A stretch of 64,000 nucleotides of DNA from Valencia hispanica. Taxonomy: Eukaryota; Chordata; Actinopteri; Cyprinodontiformes; Valenciidae. A model generated the notes under the pieces. The model saw only the letters and a list, made by a program, of their open reading frames with translations. It ran no database searches and had not been told where the DNA came from. The stretch's first letter is position 1; each line of letters begins with the position of its first letter. The translations under genes and the position numbers were made by a program. Shown in pieces: positions 23,602-34,937 of the stretch. Location of the stretch: contig OY747705.1 in NCBI GenBank assembly GCA_963556495.2, forward strand, positions 27,277,501 to 27,341,500. The letters run 5' to 3'.

Positions 23602-25270
23602 TTCCATTCCATTCCATTTATTTGATAAAGCACATTTAAAAACAGCATGACAGCTGACCAAAGTGCTGTACAGGAGTGGCACAAAAAAACAAATGAAAAG
23701 ATAAAACAATAAAAGCAGGAACTTGAACATAACAGATAAAACAGCAATAGTGATAAACTAACTCGCTAAAATAACTAGGCACTAAAAGCAAGGAAATACA
23801 AGTATGTCTTTAAGCGAGACTTAAAGACTAAAACGGAGGAAGAGCGTGTGATATCCAACGGGAGTTCATTCCACACTTTTGGAATAAAGAATGTAAAAGC
23901 TCGTTCACCACGGAATTTGCAGCGTAGGCTCGGAATCTGTAGAAGATGGAGGTCACCAGAACGGAGCGTGCTGGCCAGAACGTATGGAGTGAAAAGCTCT
24001 GTTATACAAGTTGGGGCCAAACCATTCAAGGCCTAAAAAACAAACCTAAAATTTTTAAAACTTATCCGATAGTGCACAGGAAGCCAGTGAAGTCTTGCTA
24101 AAATCGGAGTAATGTGCTGCTGACAGCCTGTATTTGTCAAGAATCTTGCAGCTGCATTCTGTATTAACTGGAAGCGGGACAAAGCGGCTTTTGAAATACC
24201 AAAAAGAATGGCATTAAAGTAATCCAGCCTTGAGGTAATAAAAGCATGAATGGTTGTCTCAAGGTGGTGCCGTTTAAGAATGGGTTTTGATTTGGTAAGA
24301 CGTCTCAACTGATAAAAACAGGACTTAACCATGTGATTAACATGAAAGTCCATTTTTAAAGCGGAATCCATTTTAATACCAAGATTAAGAACCGTTTGGC
24401 TAATTTTAAAAGGGAGCGCAGAAAAATCAAGAGCAGAACAGGATGAGCCATTGGGGGTAAAAACAATAAACAGTCTTCTTACCATTTAGCAACAAGAAAT
24501 TGGCAGTCAGCCAGTCCTCAACTTCATCAAGGCAGTCAAGGAGCAGTTGGACTGATGTAAGAGCCTTAGGAGGAACATATATCTGGCAATTGTCCGCATA
24601 AAGATGGTAATTTATGTTAAATTTACTAAAAATAGATTCCAGCGGAAGAATATAGATGCTGAACAGAAGGGGGCTAAGGATAGACCCCTGAGGCACACCC
24701 CAGGGGAGGGCAGCAGAGGGAGATGAACAATCTTCCATCCTCACCCTAATGGACCTGTCACAAAAGTAAGAACGGAACCAGTTAAGCACTGATCCCTTAA
24801 TACCTAACTAAATTTTCTAGACGGGACCACAAGATGACCATATCAAATGCAGCTGAGAGGTCCAGCATAACCAAAACAACATGAAAACCAGAGTCAGTGG
24901 GGGCCTTGCATGGCACAGTGGGTTAAGACGGGCGCCCCATGTTTAGTTCTGCGGTTGTCCTGGGTTCGATTCTGGCTCAGGGACATTTGCCGAATGTCTC
25001 ACCCCCTGTTCCTCGCCCCTTTCTGTAAGCCTGTCCACTTTCAATAAAGGCCACAAAACCTTTAAAAAAAAAAAAAAAAAAAAAAAAGGCAAAACTTGAT
25101 TATAAACAGCCTTTTCGAACACTTTCGACATGAAAGGGAGCTTAGAAATAGGGCGAAAATTCCCCTGGACAGTCAGGTCTAGGCCAAATTTTTTCAATAG
25201 CGGTTGAAGCACAGCATGTTTAAAAGACGTTGGTACAATTCCTGAAACAAGGCTGGAATTTATTATGCTA
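23602..25270 (-). mobile_element. L2-like LINE inside the DIRS element
   Basis: Minus-strand L2, 5'-truncated before the RT. It reads LQPLLKKFGLDL and NFRPISKLPFMSKVFEKAVY (25100-25212), then a SINE insertion, then MLDLSAAFDMV (about 24850) and WGVPQGSILSPLLFSIYILP (24640-24710). LYADNC (24590-24607) stands for the catalytic YADD box with the second Asp changed to Asn. HWLPVHYRISF and LWNELPLDI-like text (VWNELPLDI, 23850-23876) follow. The 3' tail near 23602-23650 has the usual cactttgg word and short (TGGAA) repeats. The 5-bp target duplication ggcta and readable long frames suggest a moderately young insertion. Confidence 0.9.
24903..25087 (+). repeat. tRNA-derived SINE with poly-A tail
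   Basis: Starts ggccttgcatggcacagtgg (A-box-like) and has a B-box-like gggttcgattc at 24962-24972. The 3' part (ttctgtaagcctgtccactt, tcaataaaggcc) ends in a run of about 24 A. It interrupts the L2 reading frame after YNQVLPF. I found no clear target duplication, so some L2 sequence was probably lost at the junction. It is the same family as the antisense copy at 7857-7975. Confidence 0.85.
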
Positions 25271-25834
25271 GGCTAGGAGCAGAGCAGTTTCCAAAGAAAG
25301 AAATGTAATACCGATACCCTCAATGGGTTCAAAGGGATAATGGCAAAGGCCCTCCAGTACCAGAGTGAGGTCCCATAAAGGCACCAGACACCTAGCAATC
25401 GGCAGTTGATGCCATGCCCCCTTCATGAAACAGCACACCAAGGGGTGCTGGCCCACACGTTTGTCATCAAATCCCACATGACAAGTTGAGATTGCGGCTA
25501 AATAGACCTTAATGGTTGAAAAGGCCTTACCCTTTTCCAATATGTTCTATAGAAAGCAGAGCACCTCTGGGCCGGACACAAAAAAAAAAAAAAGGGAATA
25601 ATCTGTCTTTCCCCAAACCATTACTCAAAAACCTGCCATTTATCACTGTAAAGAGAGTGAGTAAAAGAAGCCCTTGCTTGCTGTATGGTGTCGATGACCT
25701 CTGGAGGGAGACCTGTCACATTTAAATTCCACCTCATGGGCCAGGCCCAAGATGCAGGACTTTAGAGGCCGAATGAAGCAATAAAGATTTATTTAAATAA
25801 ATAATGAGAAAAATGTTCAATTCATAAATGGACA

Positions 25835-27330
25835 CACGTTAGACTTGGTTTGGACTGGATACGAGTATTTCTGTTGTCACTGATCTCGGGATCTCTGATC
25901 ATTTTCCTGTTCTCTTCACTGTTGAACTACATTGCCATGTGACGAAATAATTTGTCCCAGTGTAGAGAAGAATTTTTAATGATACGGTTGTGTCGGACTT
26001 TTCTGCTGCCTTTACTAACTCTAAACTATTAGAATCTACGTCAGATTGTGTTGAAGACCTGGCAGACTGTTTTAACAGAATATGTTCTAATATTCTAAAC
26101 CATGTGGCTCCACTTAAAATTATACACTCCAAGCCAAAACCTGAGCCATGGCTGAATGACACCACCCGTGCACTCAGACGTGAGTGTAAATGCACCGAGA
26201 GGAAGCGGAAGGACAGGCTGGATGTGTCTCTGCAAATGCTGTGGGAGTGTTTGTCTGCTTTTCAAAACTCTGTAAAATCAGCTAAATCGCAGTTTATGTC
26301 TAACCTTGAATCCACAAACAGTCACAGACCCCAGGTTGTTTTTAACCGTATTGTTAACAGAGATGCAAACTCAATTGATTCTTTACTGAATTGCTTGAAG
26401 GACATTAAACAATTGATGTCTATTAACTTCCTCAAAGCAAATTATTTAAAAACGGAGATTTAACTTTTTGCCAATCCTGATCATTTAAACGATGTCGCTA
26501 GTCCTCTTAGCCCTTGTTCTTGTTTTTAAAAAAAAAGCTGTGTTAAACACCTTGGAGTGTTCTTACATGATTCTTTTAAGCTTCATAGAAAGGTGAGTGC
26601 AGTAGTCCGGTCAGTTTTTATTTTTTTTATCATTTAAGGCAGTTAGCTAAGGTAAAGCCATACCTTCCTGCTGATCTCTTAAGAGTATGTTATCCATCTG
26701 TTTGTTTCCTGCTGGTTGGACTACTGCAACTCCCTCTACCTTGGCCTGGACCAGTCCTCCTTACATCGTCTTCAGCTAGTACAGAATGGCCCGCTTGCTG
26801 ACTGGGACCAGTAAGTGCGACCACATAACTCTGGTTCTGGCCTCTCGCCACTGGCTTCCCGTTTTCTACAGGATCCATTATAATTTTTTACTTTTTGTTT
26901 TTAAATCCCTTCATGGCCTGGCCCAATTTTATATTTCTGAGCTGTTGACTGTTCATGCTCCCACCAGAAACATGAGGTCCAGCTCTCAATATTTTTTTAA
27001 CAGTCCCTAAAACTTGTTTAAAAACCCGCGGTAACAGAGCTTTTTTGGTGGCTGGTTCTAAGATATGGAACAGCCTACCACCTCACATAAGAACCACACA
27101 TTGTTTAAATCAATTGAAATCCCTACTTAAGACACACCAACTTGACTGGATTTTAATGCAGGTTGACTTTAGCATCTTATTAGTTATTTTTATTGTTATT
27201 AATTGTTTAACTTATCTTATCCATCACTGTGCTTGTATCTTCATTTTATTTCTTCTTTGATTGTTACTCTTTGTGTTACATGTCTTGTTCACCACTTTGG
27301 GGCAGCTTGTGTTACTGTAAATAAGCTATA
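25835..27330 (+). mobile_element. L2-like LINE with the RT deleted
   Basis: Begins in the endonuclease C-terminus (GHTLDLVWTG near 25845). It continues through the linker, with ILNHVAPLKIIHSKPKPEPW and LNDTTRALRRECK at 26090-26190, where DVAPLK/PWL words are typical of L2. Near 26345-26370 it jumps from VVFNRIVN to LNCLKDIKQLMSINFL, so the whole reverse transcriptase is missing. The C-terminal domain (LASRHWLPVFYRIHY at 26840, IWNSLPPHI at 27066) and the 3' tail (ttcaccactttggggcagct) follow. A Tc1 is inserted at the tail. Confidence 0.85.
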
Positions 27331-27332
27331 TA

Positions 27333-28902
27333 CAATGGCTTGCAAAAGTATTCGGCCCCCTTGAACTTTTCCACATTTTATCAATTTTATTGGAGTTCCT
27401 CGTGAAACACCAATACAAAGTGGTGTACACGTGAGAAGTGGAACGAAAATCATACATGATTCTAAACATTTTTTACAAATAACTGAAAAGTGGGGTGTGC
27501 GCAATTATTCAGCCCCCTTTGGTCTGAGTGCAGTCAGTTGCCCATAGACATTGCCTGATGAGTGCTAATGACTAAATAGAGTGCACCTGTGTGTAATCTA
27601 ATGTCAGTACAAATACTGCTGCCCTGTGACGGCCTCAGAGGTTGTCTAAGAGAATGCTGGGAGCAACAACACCATGAAGACCAAAGAACACACCAGACAG
27701 GTCAGGGATAAATTATTGAGAAATTTAAAGCAGGCTTAGGCTACAAAAAGATTTCCCAAGCCATGAACATCCCATGGAGCGCTGTTCAACCGATCATTCA
27801 GAAACGGAAGGAGTATGGCAAAACTGTAAACCTACCAAGACAAGGCCGTCCACCTAAACTCACAGGCCGGACAAGGAGACCGCTGATCAGAAATGCAGCC
27901 AAGAGGCCCATGGTGACTCTGGATGAGCTGCAGAGATCTACAGCTCAGGTGGGGGAATCTGTCCATAGGACAACTATTAGTCGTGCACTGCACAAAGTTG
28001 GCCTTTATGGAAGAGTGGCAAGAAGAAAGCCATTGTTAAAAGAAAACCATAAGAAGTCCCGTTTGCCACAAGCCATGTGGGGGACACAGCAAACATGTGG
28101 AAGAAGGTGCTCTGGTCAGATGAGACCAAAATTGAACTTTTTGGCCAAAATGCAAAACGCTATGTATGGCGGAAAACTAACACTGCACATCACTCTGAAC
28201 ACACCATCCCCACTGTCAAATATGATGCTGGCAGCATCATGCTCTGGGGATGCTTCTCTTCAGCAGGGACAGGGAAACTGGTCAGATTTGATGGGAAGAT
28301 GGATGGAGCCAAATACAGGGCAATCTTGGAAGAAAACCTCTTGGAGTCTGCAAAAGACTTGAGACTGGGGGGGAGGTTCACCTTCCAGCAGGACAACGAC
28401 CCTAAACATAAAGCCAGTGCAACAGTGGAATGGTTTAAAACAAAACATATCCATGTGTTAGAATGGCCCAGTCAAAGTCCAGATCTAAATCCAATCGAGA
28501 ATCTTTGGCAAGATCTGAAAACTGCTGTTCACAAACGCTGTCCATCTAAGCTGACTGAGCTGGAGCTGTTTTGTAAAGAAGAATGGGCAAGAATTTCAGT
28601 CTCTAGATGTGCAAAGCTGGTAGAGACATACCCTAAAAGACTGGCAGCTGTAATTGCAGCAAAAGGTGGTTCTGCAAAGTATTGACTCAGGGGGCTAAAT
28701 AATTACGCACACCCCACTTTTCAGTTATTTATTTGCAAAGAATGTTTGGAATCATGTATGATTTTCCTTCCACTTCTCACGTGTACACCACTTTGTTTTG
28801 GTCTTTCACGTGGAATTCCAATAAAATTGATTCATGTTTGTGGCTGTAATGTGACAAAATGTGGAAAAGTTCAAGGGGGCCGAATACTTTTGCAAGCCAC
28901 TG
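27333..28902 (+). mobile_element. Tc1-like transposon, complete, young
   Basis: A 1570-bp element flanked by TA at 27331-27332 and 28903-28904. The ends are inverted repeats: the left begins CAATGGCTTGCAAAAGTATT, and the right in reverse complement begins CAGTGGCTTGCAAAAGTATT. Similarity continues through cggcccccttgaacttttcc. The element carries one transposase pseudogene. The near-identical ends suggest a recent insertion, here into the 3' tail of an L2. Confidence 0.95.
27674..28685 (+). pseudogene. Tc1 transposase, two frameshifts
   Basis: Cut-and-paste transposase of the Tc1/mariner group. The start MKTKEHTRQVRDK (27674) breaks near 27711, where aaattattgag appears to have lost a base or two. 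Frame 2 gives MNIPWSAVQPIIQKRKEYGK, then RQGRPPKLTGRTRR and TTISRALHKVGLYGR, which is the paired DNA-binding domain. A second frameshift near 28062-28072 leads to an open frame to the stop. That frame has all three catalytic sites: WSDETKIELF (first Asp), FTFQQDNDPKH (second Asp) and SPDLNPIENLW (third acidic residue, Glu). The C-terminus AAKGGSAKY is intact. Length is near the usual 340 residues. Two small indels are the only obvious faults. Confidence 0.92.
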
Positions 28903-28914
28903 TATGTAATATGT

Positions 28915-29665
28915 ATCGACTATGACCAATTAATCATTGTGGGGGATTTCAACATCTATACTGACAAGCGGCAAGATAGATCAAAAATATTAAGTGACAT
29001 TTTTCACAAACTTCGGCCTGACACACCACGTCAAACAACCAACACACAATCAAGGACACATTCTGGACTTACTCATCAGCAAAGGTTTTAATATCTCCAA
29101 CATCTTGGTAATTGATGTTGCGTTATCTGACCATTTCTGTGTTATCTTTGAAAGCACCAGCTCTGCTGAACTATGTAGCCACAGTGAGACAGTGACCACT
29201 ATAAAAAAGCATTTTCTCGGGGAAAGTTCAGTTGAAACCTTTAAACAAATTTACTTTCCCACGTCAACCCCATCCCCTTTATACTCTTACTTCAAATTCA
29301 GTAAATAAACTGGTATATAACTTTCTCTAATATTTCAGACGTCATTGATAACATTGCTCTAACTAAAGTTAAAGTAGTCTTGGGTAGAAAACAGTCTCCA
29401 TGGTATAGCGATCCACTGACTTTGAAAGATGCAAGGGAATTGTTCTTTTCTGAAATCATTAACAGAAACATTAATAATGCGCATATTTTATGTGGAACAG
29501 TTGAGAGACTAACTAATCCTCCTGTGACAGTAGCCCCAGCACTAAAGTAGAGGGTCAATCTGACAATGTTGGTTTATTGCTGCTTTATTTTATCCCCTAA
29601 TCACCAAAAGCACTTTGAATTGCCTTGTTGAAAAATGTACTATACAAATAAAGTTGCTTTGCCTA
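28915..29665 (+). mobile_element. L2-like LINE fragment, endonuclease plus 3' tail
   Basis: Encodes part of the L2 apurinic endonuclease: LIIVGDFNIYTDK (28930-28970, with the GDFN motif), HILDLLISKGFNISN (29060) and ALSDHFCVIFE (29120-29150, with the SDH motif). It then loses the RT and joins a 3' end with agcactttgaattgccttgt and actatacaaataaag. Frameshifts break the frame. It follows directly after the Tc1. From 29666 to 31862 the intron shows no recognisable element. Confidence 0.8.
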
Positions 29666-31853
29666 ATAGGAACTGTGTTTATATCAGTTTGTTAGCATGT
29701 TCAGCTAAGCTTAAATACACCGAATGACATCATCTGTGCATTTGCTGTTGTTTAATCTTCTCAGTTTTTTTATAAGAGCTCAGCATCGCACTCTTCAAAA
29801 TCTAATTATCAAACAAAAGAATAAGAACTGGTGAGTTCCGACTAGCTGTAATAGCATGGCGATCAGACATTACATATAATTAATTTTAATTTCTGTTAAT
29901 CAGATACAATGGAGCTCATTCTACGTAATAAGACACTCCCTTCACAAAGCACATTAATCTGGAGATTAATCAGGCTGGCTGCTTCCCTTCTGGTCGTAAA
30001 AGCACCCACAGCTCTTTGATTTGGATGGGGAACTAAAATGTGCTAACAGATGCAGTTATGGTCCACTTTTGTTAATAAAAAAAACAGCAGTCCATTGGGA
30101 AATCTCAGTTCCCAGACTAAAGATTTAAACCCAGAAAAAAAACTATGAGCAGCAGTCATCAACAAAAGACGGCTCGTTCTATTAGCTGCGTTTATAAGCT
30201 CAGCAATGGAGCAGTAAGTCAGTCAGGAAGCTGCTGAATGGAGCGGAACAATAGTCTGTGAACAGGCCACACCTGGCCTGGACACCTGGTGAGCTACGCA
30301 GTACCAGCAGTGGCACAAACATGCCGCCAATTGACACGTGTGTGCCGCGTCCCCTTCAAGAGGCGGAGCAAAACAGTAAAGCTGTTTTGGAAGTTGATTA
30401 ACTAGGTTTATATTAATAACAGTAAAGTAATGAATTTGTCATATAAAACAGGTATGTTGAGTTTTTAGATTTCTTTTTCAAACCTTATAAAAAGAGAAAT
30501 GCAGAAATAATTAATTCATGTATGAACTAGATTTGAATCCTAATCTGGATAAATTGGGTTGAATTAAACTGTACTAAAATCATTTGGATTGCATCATTTG
30601 ATAGATACCGACTATGGTTAACCAGAAGCACCCCAAACTGCTGCAGTTTTGGAGATTCTCTGATCAAGTCATACAGTCATTGAAGTTTGGCACTTATTAA
30701 ACTTCCTCAAACCATAACCCTTGCCACTTATTTACTGCTTCTGACATATCGACTTTAAGAACTAAATGTTCACTTGCTGCCCAATATATCAAACCCAAAA
30801 ACAGGTGCCATGACGAAAGGATGATCAGTGTTATTCACTTCACCTATCATGATATTTATGTTGGTAGTCTTTAAAGTTCCATAAGTTGACCTGTCTTGCA
30901 AATTAAGTGCTTTACAAAATAAGATGACTAATATCAATAATTGGTTGTTTAACCACAGATTTACTTTTATTAGCTTAATTAGCACAATTATCAAGATTGT
31001 AGTTTACTTGGGTAAACTACAACTTGAAATAGTTGGAAACAGCAGCTCACACATTTTTGAGTGTCAAAACAGAAGCAGCAAATGACACCTGTATTAATCA
31101 GGAAAAGTTTCTCACTTCTGCACTTCAACTTTAATATAAAACAAAAACTTGAATACTTTTTAATGATCAGTATTTTTAACTGAACACATTTTTACATGTC
31201 CAAGCTAAATTAAACACTTCTGTTGTAAGAGTGCTATCCATGGTCCTGAAACTTCCTATGTCCCTTCACTACAGGCCAAAAATGTAGGAGAAAGCCTAGA
31301 ACTACCCACGCATTTCTAAGCAACCATAACCTTCTGTTCACTAGGCCTTAGTAAGAGCTCTGTGAACTTTGGGCTGTATTTTGGGCTAGATCAAGCTTTG
31401 CTTTTACTGATGCACTATTTCTGTTATCAGACCACTGCTTCATAAATGTTCACCCAAAAATATGAGGCTTGGTTTTAGTGCTGAGAAAATTTGCAAAACT
31501 TCAATGGTCAAAGAAAAAATATATATAAACAGAACAATTTTTTATACCATCTTGTCGTGAAAGCTACTTTGAAGAAAAATACTATTATTTATATTTAGAT
31601 CAGGTGCTCCAGTGTGGTTTCATGTCTAGCAACGCCCCTGTTAGGTATATAATCCGCTTTATTTTTCTTACATGTGAAACTCTGCAAAATGGTGAAAGTA
31701 ATGAGATGATTCTTGGAGTAGTTCGGGTGTGGATAAACTGTGAAAAACAGACTTTGTTACTCAGTGATTGTTGGTGACAGTTTACCTACCTTTCATATTC
31801 CATTTAGACACTTTGCACACAGGGTTAGTGTGTGATCACCTCTGCAGCATGAC

Positions 31854-31862
31854 AAAGGATAT
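31854..31862 (-). other. cacna1e: U12-type 5' splice site ATATCCTTT
   Basis: On the minus strand exon 1 ends GAGTGGCC and the intron begins ATATCCTTT, a perfect match to the AT-AC U12 donor consensus. There is no GT at the position required by the protein. Splicing here joins GAGTGGCC to TCCATTCGAG and restores EWPPFE. Confidence 0.95.
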
Positions 31863-32128
31863 GGCCACTCAGTGATTTTCTTAGCGTACTTCCTAACCAC
31901 GTTGTCCTCTCCGAAGATGAACAGCGACCTGTTGACGGTAAAGCAGTTCTCCCTGACCGGGATGGGGTTGTACAGGGCCATGGTGCGGGCGCGCTGAGCT
32001 TTGGTCTGCTTGAAAGCCGGGGAGATCCCACCTGTGGACACGGCGGCGCCATCGCGGTTCCGGTTGCGCTCGGAACCTCCATCCCCGGAGCTCAACAAGC
32101 CCGGGATGTCGTCTCCAAAGCGGGCCAT
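31863..32128 (-). CDS. cacna1e: CACNA1E-like calcium channel, exon 1 (start codon)
   Basis: First coding exon, 88 codons plus two bases, encoding the cytoplasmic N-terminus of a Cav2 channel. It reads [18 protein letters not shown], then a variable Arg/Asn-rich stretch, then [38 protein letters not shown] and [13 protein letters not shown]. The KQTKAQRAR and FIFGEDN words and SGDGxS-RNR near the start match CACNA1E as recalled, rather than CACNA1A or CACNA1B. The ATG at 32128 has A at -3 (gacagaATGG) and begins the conserved MARFG. The frame stays open past the exon only by chance. Regulation cannot be read from the exon. The R-type channel acts in the plasma membrane of neurons and endocrine cells. 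Confidence 0.95.
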
Positions 32129-32900
32129 TCTGTCGGGAAGACGGGGTTAAGGAGGGGAGAAGGAAAGCGGGTTACTGAGCTGTAGTCTTCCACAAATCAG
32201 GGCGCGGTGCCACAATCAGAGTGTCAGCAGCGCGGTGAAGAAATCCTGTTTGGTTTCAGTAATTTGTGAAAACATAATGCTGATAAACTTCAAAGTTGAA
32301 AAGCCAAACCCCAGAAAACGATCTTCCTATTTTTAAGTCACACAAATCCAAAAAAAGTAAGTCAACTCCTTTTTATTTAGCGATCCGCCGTTTAAAATGA
32401 ACCTGTTGGCACTTATTAATTAAGCCCCGTTTGTTTGTATCCATCCGACCTATAAAGTCTGGAAAATAACATCTGCAACAGGTCACATCTCCAAAGTGGG
32501 GAAGAGGCAGCTCGATCCGTGGATGTTAAATAAACCAGCAACACGCCACCGACTAACTGAGAGCGGATCTCTCCCCTCTCCTCTGCTCTGTTGACAACCT
32601 GATCACCATCCTACCACAGAGGACGACGGAAAAAGGAACTCAAGTATTTTCCACAAGGTTTTCCCTCGAAAACGACGCGAACAAAACCAATCTGTCAACA
32701 AAGAGGAGAGAGAAAACAAAAAAGGAAAGCCTCAATCTGTTTTGTCTGAGGGAAGACAATAAAGAGAGCGTGCCGATTCCCCGCAGTGTGTGAGAGCAGT
32801 AGGAAAGGACACAACTGCGACAGGATCAACACACCTCACCTAACCTCTGTCCAACCTACATCTGACAGAAAATAAGGAGAAGGAAAACAATTAGCTATAA
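32129..32900 (-). promoter_or_regulatory. cacna1e: 5' leader and probable promoter region
   Basis: Directly upstream of the start codon the sequence is richer in G, C and CpG (for example agcgcggtgaag, aaaacgacgcgaac and gtgccgattccccgcagtgt) than the surrounding intron and flank. It has purine/pyrimidine-rich blocks near 32570 and 32700. I see no TATA box at a convincing place and cannot fix a start site. An upstream non-coding exon is possible. From 32901 to 34937 I recognise nothing. Confidence 0.4.
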
Positions 32901-34937
32901 TTGACCAAACAAGGCGGATTTTGAATCCACATTTCAGAAAATTATTAAATATTGAGCCTAATGCAAATCAAACAGGATATAGGTAATTACAACTTTGATT
33001 TTGCTGAACATCTATGACGTCTTTAGGTCGTGAATATTTATGCGTTTTACATATAAATTGGTGTCACACAATATTAATTTGTTGAGCCTGTGTGGTCACG
33101 CCTCAGGGCAGACAGCGTTATGCTGGTCATGCATCAGATCTGAAGGATGGGTGGGAAGGTGGAGGGAGTAAACACCTGTTGCGGAACATCTAGTGACCAA
33201 AAAGCCACTGAGGAGGACAGCAGCAAGCATCTTTGGCTAATTACAGGCTTCAACGACTGTCTTTGGAGTGAGCTGCTGCTGTGTGCTGGCTGCAAATGAT
33301 CGTGCCAGAATCCTTTTTGAATGTGGTGTTTTTCCGGTATTGAGGGGGGGAGAGAAAAGCTTGTTAAAGATGATTCTGGTGTAACTTTATAGTCCTCTTT
33401 CTATAAAGTTACTGCAAGTAAATCTAATGCCTAGGCCAAAAGCAACCATAAACTCATTAAAGATGCATCTGTATCAAAAAGCTTCTTCCTCTGTGTCATA
33501 AACTTCCATTACAGACACTAAAAGCTGCAGCCCCTGAAGAATGAAATCATTGTTTAACAAATCTACTGAAAATGATCTGAGGTTAGACATTATCCAGAAT
33601 GTGCATTTAGAGCTGGATCCAAATATATTGTGATTGAATTAATGACAATTTGTTGAACTTTAAAATGATTTATGATACAAGTCCTTTTCTTAGAGAGCTA
33701 GGGTTCACTTGTTGGATGAAGAGCATCCAGGTCCTCTGCAGAGTGGCCAAACAGTCACAAGGAAGGTCATCCAGTAAAGATGTGTGAAAAACCTTAAAAT
33801 AAATTCCTATTTTCTTCAAGTAGCAGAATCTTAAAATGAAATATGTAGTAAAATCAATACTTAAATTTGAGTACCTTTAGTTAGGTTTTGAAAAGGCGTT
33901 GAAAATTTGTTACTGTACTGTCTTACTCTTATCTGACCATAGCACATGACTCCAGTTAAAGTCCTATGGTAGAATATGGCAAACTCAACATATTTATGTT
34001 TGTCATGGTTTAACAGAAATATGTTTTTCAGCATCACTCTGTAAACAATAGTCTAATAATGGAGAACTGGGGACCCCAATATACGATACTTTGCTGCAGT
34101 TCTTTTTAACATTTAGCTTTTTACCTTCTTCACCATCCTGCTCACTCTACTTGGTGGCAAGACAGACATGGGTTTTTGTTCAGCCAGTGGCAAGTCATAT
34201 TTATACCTGAGGGAACAAGTCATGGATCACTAAAAGTTCCTAGACACTGATCAACTTTAAAATGTAAATAAATTTTTTTTGATTAGAGTTATTGCATGTT
34301 ATTTGAATAAATATTAATTTATATGGGATTTTATTCTCCACATTAAATAAATGTACTCAAATTAAAGACTAAAATAAAGTTTTTGGTTTTCTTTTGTGTT
34401 TTGATAATTTCCTTGTGGTTTATTTATGTTTAATAGATCTTGCCATATTCAGTTAATTTCCCTGTGTTCATTATTCTTAGAATGGTGTTGCCATAATTAC
34501 CCTGCTCTCTTTCTGTCACAGGTGTACCACATTATGTGGAAAAGGTTTAACAACCTTATCTGAAAACTAGCTCCTCCTCAGAAGCAACAGAAATCTTTTA
34601 AAGACCACACTGTAAAAATCAAGATCACAAAGGGAGCCAAGTTTAACTGTATAAAAATATGCAAGCATTTTCTAAACTACTATTAAACTCTAAACAAAAG
34701 GTTTCAGAATTCATCTCAAAGTAAAAACAAGCAGATTTTGTTAATAGAAACAGGAAATTATGCGTGTGCACATGAAAGCATGTTTGTCTTGAAAAAGAGA
34801 TATGATGAAAAGTATTAAAATAAAACCTGTTTTAAATAAAATACAGTATTTGTGGAAAAATAAAGAACAGATATCTCACCTGTAAAACCTCTGTTTGTGC
34901 TATCATGGTTCAGGTCAGTTTTGATCTTTTTGCTTTT

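Larger units (their letters stand above)
23017..25760 (-). pseudogene. DIRS tyrosine recombinase, interrupted
   Basis: DIRS elements integrate through a tyrosine recombinase instead of a DDE integrase. On minus the N-terminal half reads PPEVIDTIQQARASFTHSLY (about 25710) and continues as KAFSTIKVYLAAISTCHVGF, HPLVCCFMKGAWHQLP and LSLETALLLA (25268-25540). After the L2 the C-terminal part reads TSWALFCGVSVQDICAAVSW and TPQKFVRFYRMDV (from 23181), where the Tyr of FVRFYR is the likely catalytic residue. The HSTR box, which should supply a catalytic Arg, reads HSTS: a one-base deletion near 23183-23187 shifts the frame. A T-rich insertion near 25580 and several stops add to the damage. The copy is inactive. 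Confidence 0.8.
22620..25770 (-). mobile_element. DIRS-like retrotransposon, 3' part, split by an L2
   Basis: Only the tyrosine recombinase region and the 3' terminal repeat remain. Gag and reverse transcriptase are not seen. The recombinase frame enters at about 25760 and breaks off at 25271 where an L2 is inserted; it resumes at 23597 and ends at a stop at 23017-23019. The L2 is flanked by a 5-bp duplication, ggcta, at 23597-23601 and 25271-25275. Removing it rejoins ALLLA to LTTAK. The right boundary near 25770 is approximate. Confidence 0.82.
12657..31862 (-). other. cacna1e: Intron 1, U12-type AT-AC, 19206 bp
   Basis: Runs from ATATCCTTT at 31862 down to AC at 12657. It interrupts a codon in phase 2, just before segment S1 of domain I. 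AT-AC introns of the minor spliceosome are established features of vertebrate voltage-gated sodium and calcium channel genes. The intron is packed with transposons listed separately: hAT, Tc1, Harbinger, TTAA-type, DIRS, L2 and SINE. Confidence 0.9.

Noticed and set aside
31793..31862. Continuation of the exon 1 frame beyond the splice site
   Set aside because: The residues after EWP do not match any channel. The AT-AC donor and exon 2 explain the true path.
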